Positions 42,957 to 53,067 of a stretch of DNA of 64,000 bases are shown here, one piece after another. Under the pieces are notes generated by a model. That model was not told where the DNA came from. It saw only the letters and a program-made list of their open reading frames with translations, and made no database searches. The stretch is taken from the NCBI GenBank assembly GCA_027475525.1, contig JAMWFC010000070.1, forward strand, positions 558,001-622,000. Direction: 5' to 3'. The stretch's first letter is position 1. Each line of letters opens with the position of its first letter. Made by a program: the position numbers and the translations under genes. This stretch comes from Macrolepiota albuminosa. Its lineage: Eukaryota; Basidiomycota; Agaricomycetes; Agaricales; Agaricaceae.

Positions 42957-43322
42957 ATGGACAGGCTGAAATTGCCTTATTTCAAACGGAGGGCGGCTGC
43001 AAAAAGGCAGATTAAAGAAGCCGAGGAGAAGGAAGAGTTGGCAGCTTTCAAGAAGAGTCTTCAGGAGGCGCAAAGCTTGATTTATCGCAACAGTCCTGCC
43101 ATTACCTACCACGGTAGAACCATCATTAATCCAGTAAGCTCACATTTGACTTGTTGATGGGAAGTTTGGCTGATCATATGTACCCTTCAGAAATTCAGGG
43201 GTCCAAATCCATGCGTAGGGCCAGGAGTAATTCATGATGAATACCTATTCAATGAAGCTGTTCACAATAAGACGTGGGATCCCACTCCGCTCGGTGAAAG
43301 GCCGGATGATTATTGGGATTGA
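42957..43322 (+). CDS. Small conserved protein, about 103 residues, unknown function
   Basis: ATG 42957 (MDRLKLPYFKRRAAAKRQ) opens a two-exon gene. Exon 1 ends TIINP at about 43132, with a GTAAGC donor; the intron ends CTTCAG at 43190, and exon 2 reads KFRGPNPCVGPGVIHDEYLF, then WDPTPLGERPDDYWD and TGA 43320-43322. The N-terminal half is a charged helix (EAEEKEELAAFKKSL) and the C-terminal half is a Pro/Gly/Asp-rich tail. There is no signal peptide or membrane segment. No family is recognised, but clean splicing and balanced composition suggest a real gene. An upstream in-frame start (MHHHLHLSVNL, 42915) is possible. Confidence 0.55.
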
Positions 43323-43639
43323 GGGTCGATACTAGCACGTTGTTCACTACTGGGAAGGAGAGGGAAAGAGATATACCCTACATATAGTCCGATTTCAGAC
43401 GATTGAGAAAACAGCTTGTCTCTAATGAGCTCCAATCACATTAACCATATCATAGCCTCCGTGTTATTTTTAAAAATGTTACCATCTACCATCTACCTCT
43501 TTTCCCGAGAACTTTTTCAAAGCCCTGAGCGTAAACATGTATTAATGGGGTTGATGCGCACGGTAGCAGTGTTAGAACTGGGAATTAATTCACTGTGCAG
43601 GTCAGACCGTCGTCTGTACCTAGATAAGATTCACACCGT

Positions 43640-43937
43640 AAGCTTATATCCTCAGTGAGTGTAAACACGACTATATTTCTGTACCTAGATAAGATTACAC
43701 CGTAAGCTTATATCTAGATATGATCGTAAGTATAAGTCCCAGTATGTTGGTGTTAGATAACGTACCCTCAGTGAGTGTAAACACGACTGAGGGTACTGGT
43801 ACGGATGTGGTAGATATATATATGTTCGGTTTGTGGACAAATCATCAGTGGCCATTGTGTGTTCATTGACGGTGGCTCGGGGTATCAACTTTACCATATC
43901 ACATCGTCACATTATGACGTCTGATATATTCCAACAC
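43640..43937 (-). repeat. Start of copia 3' LTR
   Basis: On the minus strand the sequence directly after the pol remnant reads GGTAAGGAGGAG|TGTTGGAATATA, a polypurine tract followed by the TGTTGGAA start usual for Ty1/copia LTRs, placing the LTR 5' end at 43937. The other end is not resolved and 43640 is an estimate. Inside it are two copies of a GTACCTAGATAAGATT-type block (near 43616 and 43680) and two of CTCAGTGAGTGTAAACACGA (near 43650 and 43766). Confidence 0.6.
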
Positions 43938-43994
43938 TCCTCCTTACCACGAGCCGACTGTCTATTTCTCCTCCTTGCGTATGAGTCGTGGCAA

Positions 43995-45116
43995 TCAGGA
44001 GACTCCAAGCATTTGTCGTAGTTGAGTGAATAGAGGTTTGGGTAGCGCCTTTGTGAACATGTCAGCGACGTTGTCTCTGGTGTGAATGTATTTGACGACA
44101 ATGTCACCCATTTGTGCGTGCTTGCGAATGAAATGATACTTTATATCAAAATGTTTCACTCGGGTGTGGGCTGTTGGGTCTTTGGAGAGTGAAATTGCTG
44201 CTTTGTTATCGCAGAAGATGGAGGTCAGTTTCCGTGTGAAGTCCCAGCCGAGTTCTTTTGTGAGCATTCACAGCCAGATACATTCTTGAGTTGATTTGTA
44301 GGCGGCCATGTATTCCGCCTCACAGGAAGAGGTGGCAACTGTCTTTTGCTTGCGCACTGACCAAGAGATCGCCCCTGTATCTGGTGACCATGTGTACTCA
44401 CTCGTACTGCATCTGGTGTCTAGACAGCTGGCCCAGTCCACATCCGTGAAGCCTCTGAGCACAATGGATGGTTCTCCGAGTCTCAGTTTCATATCCCTTG
44501 TCCCCTTTAGGTACCGGAGTAATCGTATACCGACGTTCCAGTGGGATCTGTTGTAATTATCTAGGAATTGGGAGAGCTGCTGGACCGCAAAGGCTATGTC
44601 TGGGCATGTAGCAATGGCAATGTAAAGAAGGCATCTGACTAGAGATCATAAGAGAGTCTGTTGATATTATCCTTCTCCTCCTGAGTTTAGAGGTTGCAGT
44701 TAGGTTGTCCAAGTTTTGATCCAGGGTCCATTGGTGAGGATAGTATAGTGGGTGCAACTCTCATTGCCCAAACTATTGCACAACTCAATCAATAAAAGCG
44801 GTTTGGGAGAGTGCTACAGTGTAGTTTGCCCTGTCTCATTTGACCAAGATGCCAACCAAGTATTGTGGAGTGCCAAGGTCTGAGATTGTCTATGCTTTGT
44901 GCATTTAGGCTTTCATGCAGTTGTTCTTGTCTCTTGAGCTAGCAATGGACAGGAAAATGTTGACGTGCACAGCAGCGATGATTGTGACAGTGGGTGACTT
45001 TCTGTGATATATGCATGACTTACTAAATAGACGAGTGAACCCCATGAAACCATGTGGTCATTTAGAGTCTGGTTCCAGATTCTTCCAGCTTGTTTCATTC
45101 CATACAACCATGACAA
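43995..45116 (-). pseudogene. Ty1/copia pol remnant (RT 3' part and RNase H)
   Basis: Conceptual pieces on the minus strand are, from 5': the RT region LYGMKQAGRIWNQTLNDHM (44913-45116), then frame-broken sequence, then the RNase H part GFTDVDWASCLDTRCSTSEY (44268-44492) and CDNKAAISLSKDPTAHTRVKHF, then VKYIHTRDNVADMFTKALP (43995-44267). All are hallmarks of Ty1/copia pol. A TGA lies between IWL and MLTKELG where a sense codon is expected, and the RT part changes frame. Nothing of integrase, protease or Gag is seen upstream of 45116, so the copy is 5' truncated. It is an old, inactive fragment. Confidence 0.8.
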
Positions 45117-45120
45117 GCTA

Positions 45121-46240
45121 CAATTTGTCGAATTTTGCAGTTCACTGGGGGCAAAGCCCCCAAACCCCCCTCCCTCAACTAAGCCTCCATCCTAACTGAA
45201 TGAAGTGAGGTTAAGGCCTCAGTTTTTCACAACTCAGTGCTTAATCCCAGCCTATAACCAGCCAACCTAGAGCCAGAGCTCTAGGTTAAAATTACTTTTA
45301 CCCTAGTCTGTAGAGTACTAAACTGCCAGTACAATACTACAGACTTAATGTACCTATTGTATTGTCATACTAAATATTAGTTATTTACTTGTACATAATA
45401 TTGTACTAATTGAAATATATATAGAAAGTAGTGTGATCATAAACTGCAATGGATCACAGTGTCTATGTAGTATGCACATGCACGCACACATATACAGTCA
45501 ATCCAGGACTAATAGCTGAAAATGTTAAAGAAATGGTTGGAAAACTATCCTTAAATCCAGTTACTCTTGTCCAAAAACCAGTCATTGTAGTCAAATTCTT
45601 TTACAAGCCAATTTGACTTGAAATTGTGAAGAAACTTAAGATCAATTTGAATTTGTTGATCATTTCACAATAGTCAAAATCCAAGGCTCTGTGCTGTGTC
45701 ACTCCATCAATGATATCTCCATCACATAATAAATTGATAAAAGGAAATTCAAGCATTATTCATTTCATTTATATGACTAGTGTATAGCTTTAAAGATGAA
45801 GCTTCTCTGAAACAAATAATTTAATGTTTCACCTTAGCTAGATGCTTAGCAATAGATCTATGTAGCATGGGCTATGCAGCAAACTTATTTGATTTAAGAC
45901 TATATAGTATAACTGATGAATTCCTACTTACTTGTTCAACATCACTCTTTTGCATTATCTAGCCAGACATTGTCAATTTTCTCCAACAGATCCAGAAGCG
46001 GCCCCACGTTAATTTTTGTTGACAGCAATGTTGTCATTGTTTGTTGATTGAGACGCGACAGGTCATGTGATGCGACGCGAGCGTGTTAGTATAAATAAGC
46101 GAGAAGGCAAAGGTTATCAAACCCCCCTTTCCAACCCTCATTTGTTACCCCTTTTTGCGAGACTTTACATTTTCCATCTCTCCAGTGTTTTGGCTTCAAC
46201 AGTGCTCATCAAGGACTTCCTCAAGTATCACTAGTCTCTA
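45121..46240. other. AT-rich stretch without genes; H1 promoter at its right end
   Basis: This 1.1 kb AT-rich stretch holds a perfect hairpin (AACCTAGAG, 6 bp loop, CTCTAGGTT) near 45270-45293 and a GGGGGCAAAGCCCCC run near 45148. No ORFs of interest. Both sequences may be remains of inserted elements. The last 150 bp (TATAAATAAGCG near 46092, pyrimidine-rich leader) looks like the histone H1 promoter. Confidence 0.45.
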
Positions 46241-47450
46241 ATGTCTGCCAGGAAAGCTTCAAACTCCAAAATTACTGCCAAGAAGGGTGCCGCCGCAAAG
46301 GCTAGTTCGACACATCCCTCATGGGTAGATATGATCAAGGTTTGTATATCTTCCTATCGCGTTTTTATTATCTGTCGGAAGCTTTTTGAGCACCCTTGGT
46401 GTTGAGTGCACTGTATCTCACTTGTTGTCGATTTTAGGGCATAGGGTGATTTTGTCTGACATCATTCTTCATGATCCAGTCATCACAATGATTTAGGGCT
46501 AATCTTTCGTCTGCAGGAATGTATTGTTCAGAATCCAGAAGACGCTCGTTCCGGAGTTTCCAGACAACAGATAAAGAAGTGATGACTTTCTCCCTATGTT
46601 GCCACAGCAAGCTGAACCCGCAATAGATTCGTTGAGGATAAATATAAGCTTGAAATCGGCCCTGCTCAAACTTCTCAGCTCTCCAAAACTCTAGCAACGT
46701 GGAGTGAGAAGGGTGTTTTTGTACTCCCTAAAGGCAAATATCGCATCAGGTTTGGGGTCGTTGTACGAGTTGACAAATTTCTCAGGACCTTCTGGACGTG
46801 TCAAGCTAGCTCCAAAGTCGAGGACAGCTGACTCGTCAACCTTGAAAGAAGTAAGATATCTGTTACTTTCTCAATAGACTCACCAATCAGGTTTGGAAGA
46901 ATAAACCAGCAACCAAGTCCAAGGTTCCCATCAAAGCTAAAACAGTTGAAAAGCCATCCGCAACCAAAGCCGCCCCAACTAAATCCGCTGCCAAGTCCGC
47001 TGTTAAATCTGCACCGAAGACTTATTCAATGAAGGGAAAGTCTTCGGCAGCGAGGAAGGCGGCTACTCCTGTGGCGAAAGCTACGAGCGCTAAAAAGCCT
47101 GTGGCGAAAACAACGAAACCTGCTACCACCGCAAAGAAGGCGGCTCCTGTAAAGAAAGTTCTCGCGGGCAAAATGAAAAGAACTTCCACTGCCAAAAAGA
47201 CGGTAGCACCGACCAAACGCAGTCCGGCGAAGAAGGTAACGCAATTCTTAATACGCAAGTGCACTCGTACTTAGAATTTCAGATGGTGACAGGGACGACA
47301 GCCACGACGAAAGCTAAGACTGCAACCAAGAAGACACCAATGAAGAAAGCTGCTGCCTCCAGGACTGCTAAGCCCACCAAGTCTGCAAAAGTTGCAGCCA
47401 AACCGGCCGTGAAAGCGAAGGCCAAAGCCACCCCGAAGAAGAAGGTATGA
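46241..47450 (+). CDS. H1: Linker histone H1
   Basis: ATG 46241 gives MSARKASNSKITAKKGAAAK, then the globular winged-helix domain: HPSWVDMIKECIVQ, DARSGVSRQQIKKFVEDKYKL, TSQLSKTLATWSEKGVFVLPKGPSGRVKLAPK. A long Lys/Ala/Pro/Thr-rich tail follows with repeated AKK/TKK units to KATPKKKV and TGA 47448-47450. Introns are 46340-46516, 46579-46626, 46734-46785 and later ones from 46851 and about 47237. The intron at 46734 has a GC donor (CCTAAAG|GCAAAT), required to join LPKG to PSGRVKL as in other H1 proteins. The gene should be single-copy and highly expressed. Confidence 0.92.
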
Positions 47451-47982
47451 GAAAGTCGCCACCTTTCTTCAAACGTAAATTGATTTCCTTAGTAATTTGA
47501 CAAGGGTGTTATCCATTAACCACATCCATTTTTCCATCTCTGTCGATATTGTAGGACATGGAATTTCTAGCTTTTGCTCTATGTCTCTGTATATCATCGT
47601 TTCCTCTTCCTGATTCTTGCCTTCGCCTCCTGTCCATACATAATTTTATTTGTATAACTTAATTTATTGTTCGACTCTGCACTGATCATATATAAGCATT
47701 GATCAACGTTTAACGTTCAACAGTCGCTTTTGCAACATATTATATGCTTGAGGTCATGATACGATGTCTCAGGTTAAGATGAAGCTTGTTGTGACATACT
47801 TAACGAGCCAGACAAGTTGTGCTTGAAACACGGGAACTGGAGCCACCCCGGTAGTGGGACACGAAGTCTGGTGTCGCGTTCTGGTCGCGTGACTACAAAC
47901 CCAAAGCACGTGGCATGCCTTAGTCTGTGGTTAGGAGTACTCGCCTTGTGAGGCTGGTCCACAATCACAATCGTACCGCTAC
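47451..47982. other. Intergenic region between H1 and EI24-like gene
   Basis: 532 bp holding the H1 3' UTR and the promoter/5' UTR of the EI24-like gene. No ORF or repeat of interest was seen. Confidence 0.5.
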
Positions 47983-49342
47983 ATGGACTCTTACCAGCGG
48001 TCTCCACGCCATTCGTATCCCACTTTTATATCCATCCAAGACACTCTTAGGCTTCAGGTCCAGTGGGTCTGGCGAGGATTGTATGACGCATTTCGATGGA
48101 ATATTGTAGTATCTACCATAATCGGGTAAGTTTGCGTTTATGAAAGACTCAAGATTTTTGACTATATATAAGCATAGAGACGCTGAAATCCGTGCCAATG
48201 TTTCTAAGTCGTTCCTTCTGAACTCGTTATCCCTCATTTCGATATACACCTTCGACTATTTCATTCATCCATTAGTTCAAGACCAAGAAAGGTGGCTTCA
48301 CAGGAACATTGGTCGGTTCTATCAAGTTCTGTGGTTGCTACCCATCATTGGTGCTTCATTTTATCTAAACGTGAGTTTGTCCAACCAGGCAAGTGCTCGT
48401 ACAATGAAACAACACTCATTTTGTAGAGTTCGTGGTGCTCGACTATTGCGAGGCGCACTTACAGTCTGCGTTACGGTGCCCGTGCTGTGGTACAACCACC
48501 TGCAACGTACACTGGCATGCTGAAAGCTATTGCTACCTCAGCATATCAGGGAGTCATGATTCTCAATTCTATTATCGTGTCTTTTGCTTTACATCGCATT
48601 CCCTATATTGGTCGAGTGGCTGGACTTGTCTTTGTGTGCTGGGTTGACGCGTGTGTAGCTTCTTTTGAGGATCATCCTTGTTGACATTGATCTTGTAATA
48701 CAGGTATTACTGTTTTGAGTGAGTTTTCATACAACGATGTAAGTACATACTTTCCTGATACCGATTAGATTCGTTTGGATCACTCGTGGCTTATCTTTGG
48801 CACGCCGAATACGACATCTTGAAGAAAGATGGGCCTATCACTTTGCTTTCGGTACGTTCCTGCGCGTCCCCTAGAACCTGGTCGATTTGAAAGTCCATTA
48901 GGTCTCCCTTCTGCCCTCCTTTGTACTTGTGGTAAAGGACTTGCCAATGCTGCCATATTTGCCCTCGTATTTCCTGTGGTATGTCATTCGTGTACCAGTG
49001 TACATATTTTAACATTGCTTCCCTTAGTATATTATATTAGCAACAGTCGCTCGCCCCGTCCCGGCTGACCCATATAACCCGCTTTCGTTATCTGACAATT
49101 CGGAAGCCTTTCGACATACTTCGCCTTTCATTCCTACTCGTTTGCCTATTTTTGCTCTGGTAATGTGGCTGAATGACTTAATCGTACGGATTCTAAGCGT
49201 GGGACCTCACAAACATTCAAGACACACTCGAAGCGTCAGTGATACAACAGACTTCATTGAGGAGGGCAAACAGATCGGGTTGAAAGAAATATCTCGAGCA
49301 AAAGCGAGACACAATCGAGATCATGTGAATAAGGTGGATTGA
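47983..49342 (+). CDS. EI24 family (etoposide-induced 2.4-like) membrane protein
   Basis: ATG 47983 gives MDSYQRSPRHSYPTFISIQD. The protein has about six hydrophobic helices: WNIVVSTIIGD, LNSLSLISIYTFDYFIHPL, FYQVLWLLPIIGASFYLN, YQGVMILNSIIVSFAL, IGRVAGLVFVCWVDAYYCF, then LANAAIFALVFPVYIILATVARP. Family blocks are YQVLWLLPIIG, SSWCSTIARRTY, FVWITRGLSLARRIRHLEERWAYHFAFGLPSA and NAAIFALVFPV. EI24 proteins lie in the ER membrane and have been linked to autophagy and apoptosis in animals; the fungal role is not known. It ends with a basic tail (AKARHNRDHVNKVD) at TGA 49340-49342. The five or so introns are 45-60 bp, GT-AG. Confidence 0.82.
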
Positions 49343-49409
49343 TTAAGGACGTTTTTCTAAAGACGTTTATAGAATAATGATATAACACCAATGAAGACGA
49401 GTCCCTATA

Positions 49410-50538
49410 TCAACCGAACCCTGCCCATTCAATTGTGAGATACGAAACTTTTTTCTTTTCGTCATCCCAGCCACACAATAAATGAGCTTTTTTTGTTGCT
49501 GTCCCCAATCTTCCGTGAGCCACAACTTCCATGGGTCGTAGATCAAATCCCGGGGATTCCAACACCGTGGCAGCAAAATGTGAATGGTACCGCAAAGGAT
49601 CCCCTGGTGTATAAAGTCATTAAAGTGTAGACCCAACAAACTTCAAAGACAAACCAGGGTAGACGAGATAATCCCCTCCAAACTTGATTCCACCACCCAT
49701 GAAGTAGCCTTGTTCCCACAAATCCCTGAATACACCACACCTAGCGCGTTCTTGAAGTGTAGACGGGTATTCCCATATTCCTGCCTCTTTCGCGGCAGCA
49801 ATAGTGGGATAGGCACACGAAGGATCAGCGTCGTACCATTCGAAGGTGGTGGATGAAGTAGGGATCACAACGGTGTATCCAGCGGATGATACAATTCCGG
49901 ATTTTGAAGTTTCCTCGACTGGCTGTCCGGGTGCGGACACCGCAGGAGACTCGGGTTGCAACATCATACTGAAGCTTTCAGGTTCACCAGATTCTGAGGC
50001 GAGCCTCGCTTTCGCTGCCCGCTTCTCCTCGCGAGCCTTTCTTTTTTGTAAAGCTTCAGCGGTCAGAGCGTGGCTCTTCGCATTATCTTTCGCTTCCTTG
50101 ATTTCAAGCATTGCCATTTGGCGTTGAATGTCTGCTTGTTGTTCTGCATCCCAGTTTTGAAGATGTTGGATGGTGGGTTGAGAGTGTGCAGTGGGGTCAT
50201 CAATAAGTACAGCAAGCTCTAGATACAGTTCCAGAAAAGTTGTGAGTCAGGTTAAGTAACTTCATTGCGACGTACCGTTTTCCACGAGCAGGTTGACTTC
50301 TTCTGGCATCAGCAGCAGAGGCACTCCCAGAAAGACATTTTGTTGTGATAGATGAGGAAGCGTTCCCGATAGGACACCACAGATACGATGCTTTGAACGG
50401 ACTAGTGCAATGTCTATCCTTAAGCAACGTCGTCAGGATTTTTCATGAGGTGAAGAGTAGACCCGCACCATCAACATCCCATATGAAAGCCTTCTTATTC
50501 GATACGCGGAGTGGTATCCGGCGCACGTCTGCAGTCAT
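49410..50538 (-). CDS. SEN34: tRNA-splicing endonuclease subunit SEN34
   Basis: SEN34 (TSEN34) is the catalytic subunit that cuts the 3' splice site of intron-containing pre-tRNAs. ATG 50538 gives MTADVRRIPLRVSNKKAFIWDVD, then KHRICGVLSGTLPHLSQQNVFLGVPLLLMPEEVNLLVE, a charged helical linker with EKRAAKARLA, and the C-terminal nuclease domain: VFRDLWEQGYFMGGGIKFGGDYLVYPGDPLRYHSHFAA. The triad is Tyr in GGDYLVYPG, His in RYHSHF and Lys in TATKKAHLL. It ends WAGFG at 49410. Introns include those after WDVD and after VEN (joining to ELAVLIDDP). It faces the IAH1-type gene across 460 bp. Confidence 0.9.
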
Positions 50539-50998
50539 GACTTGCAGACGGACGATCGATGGAAAACAGGTCGAAGAGTTTGGGTACCAAACAGAGTCGA
50601 CTAGGGACGCCTGCTTGGAGCTTTCGTTGTCCTGTAATCAGCGGCAGTTGAATCCCTTGCCCTCAACGGATACTGATGGTTGTAGCTGCTGCTACAAACG
50701 CTTTGCTCCTGATTCTGTCTGATTCTAACCTTGTTTGTTCCTCGAGAAGACGATGATTGCCATACGATACAAGTGATACACAACATTTCTAAACGAAAGA
50801 TCATAATGCATGCACAAACGACGAGACATGACCCTAAGTCGCTGCAGCATTCTTCGAACAGACAATTGGCATCGTCGGAATGCTCAAGATTGCAAGTCGG
50901 CCCGCTACCCATGATGAGATCAAGGTCCGACGAAAGCACTTACAAGAATTCCTCCCATACTACGAGTCTGCAGTTGCAACATTCGAGATATATCGCAA
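50539..50998. promoter_or_regulatory. Divergent SEN34/IAH1 intergenic region
   Basis: 460 bp between divergent start codons 50538 (-) and 50999 (+). Short ORFs on both strands are not recognised and probably do not code. The region should carry both promoters. Confidence 0.45.
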
Positions 50999-51934
50999 TG
51001 TCTGCTACTGTTCAGGATGTAATAGTGCTTTTTGGCGATTCCATCACGCAGGGTGCCTGGCCTCCAGGTCTCCTGGGCTATGGAGAGCAGCTTACTCGTT
51101 AGTAGTCCTGTATGTCTTTTCCGTAATTCTACTTGCTTATGGACTCGGCATGGATCAGATGTGTACGCGAGAAAGCTCGACGTCCTAAATCGCGGCTTAT
51201 CGGGATATAATACGGACTGGGCTTCGCCAGTATTTCGAAGAGTAAGCTTGAGCATAATTCAGCCTGGGAAGAAGCTTTGAACAAGTTCATCTTGACTAGA
51301 TTCTTGCAACCAGGGATGCTAGGGAATATGTACCGAAGATCCGTCTGTTGGTAATCTGGTTTGGAGCCAACGACTCTTGCATCAAGCCCAGTCCCCAGCA
51401 CGTCCCACTGGAAAAGTTTTCTGCCAACCTCAAGGAGTGGCTTGACATCGTCCACTCTCCAAGCTCCGAGTTCTACTCTCCAGAGACACGCATCATTCTG
51501 ATAACTCCACCTCCGGTAAACACTTATCAGCGACGTGTCAATCTCGAGTCGAGAGATCCTGTCCGTTTACTGGATCGCGATTTCGAGACGACGAGGAGAT
51601 ACGCTGAAGCAGTCAAAGATGTCGCACGGGAAAAGAAGGTACCAGTGACGGATATTTGGACAGCTCTATGGGAAGCTGCTGGCAAAGATGAACAGTCGCT
51701 GAGTCGGTTCTTGTATGATGGCCTCCACTTGAACGCGGAAGGATATAAAGTCCGTACACGTTGTTGACCATCCTCCCTCCATTCATTGTATTGAGCTACC
51801 TTTTTTTATCTTAGGTCCTATATGATTCGCTAATTTCGACCATTAAAGAAAACTATCCAGAGGTACATTTCGACAATCTGCCTGAGGCTTTTCCTCCATG
51901 GTTGGTACACGCCGAGCAGGCTTCACAGAATTGA
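50999..51934 (+). CDS. IAH1: SGNH/GDSL esterase, IAH1 type
   Basis: This is the isoamyl-acetate-hydrolysing esterase family of GDSL hydrolases, cytosolic and acting on small acetate esters in yeast. ATG 50999 gives MSATVQDVIVLFGDSITQGAW with the nucleophile Ser in GDSIT, then YARKLDVLNRGLSGYNTDWA (block II Gly), VIWFGANDSC (block III Asn in GAND), and DGLHLNAEGYK with the catalytic His (block V, DxxH). Introns lie after QLT (51092 on), after FRR (GTAAGC, ending before ILATRDAREY) and after GYK (51750s), joining to VLYDSLISTIKENYPEVHF. Stop TGA 51932-51934. Length of about 250 residues is normal. Confidence 0.88.
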
Positions 51935-53067
51935 TTGATGTATCACGTAGTTACTTGAAGGGACCCGAATATTGTCAACTGCTCAGTTGAATCAAGTAAA
52001 TGGATAGGCACAAGGAATGCAGGCCTTTCACTAATCGTCCATACTATCCATGGAAATTGCATGCTAAGTTACCCGAAAACAATAAACCATGTGGAAAAGG
52101 AGAAACGTCATAGCCAGTTTGGGAACAAAGAAATTAGAAATGGAAGACTTGATCTCATCTACCAGGTACACCCACGACGCGGTCACGTGTCAAGTTGAAC
52201 ATTGGCCAAATAAAACAGAGACTCGAGGGGTCACAGAGACGTTGGGTTTGCACGATCGCTCGTCTTCGTTGTGGGCAACGGCCACAAAGACACGCCCCGC
52301 CGCCTCGTTAGCTACCAAGGGACATATCTTTTTCTTTTTTTCTTTACGAGGTTTGAGAGATTCTCTGTCGAGGAAATGGGTGCTGACGGAATTGGACCTA
52401 CTACAAGTGTCCACAACTGGTTTGCTTTCAAGTATCCGTTCAAGACGTGAGAAGGTTCTTGTGGCCATACCGTCACCTGTTCACTTTTTGGCTGCTCTTG
52501 TCCTCCTGGCGCGGCCTCCTCCGTCAATACACTCGTTATTACACAAGTGAGTCTGTCATTTCCAAACGTCTCTCGGCTATTTGCTTGGTAAAGTTTTAAC
52601 CGTTCATCCATGGAACGAACATTCCCGATGGCCCCTCTTGGAGGACAATGCAAGCAATCTCTTCCTGATCTCGATCTCTCTTCTCGCCGTTCATTCCTGG
52701 CCATGCACTAATTACCATTGTCTTGTAGCCAGTGTGTTCATATATAACGGTCGGTTACGTACACTCCTGACCTCACGAGACGTTGGTTCGTCTTTGATCT
52801 CAGCTTGCTTACTCTTTCTAACCGTGTTCTTTTCTTTGCCATTCTGTACCGTCTGTATGACCACCTGTGCTGCACAATCAAACCGCGCCATCATTGTACC
52901 ACACGCCGACCGTGCCACTAACAACGTCCTGTAAAACCGCCTTAACACTATACGGCCACGCGATACCAATGCCCCCTATAACGACATCATACATGAACCG
53001 TCTCATGGAATCAAGACAGCCCTACAGGAAACACAAGATTAGCCTCAGTCCCAGATTCGCGTACGAA
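51935..53067. other. Long upstream region of CDC25
   Basis: About 1.1 kb before the CDC25 start. A 153-codon plus-strand ORF (52089-52550) has no recognisable family and a poly-Phe run (HIFFFFSLR), so it is probably not coding, although it could be an upstream ORF in a long leader. CDC25 genes often have long regulated leaders. Confidence 0.4.

Noticed and set aside
47022..47274. Hydrophobic minus-strand ORF opposite H1
   Set aside because: It is the antisense shadow of the Lys/Ala-rich H1 tail.
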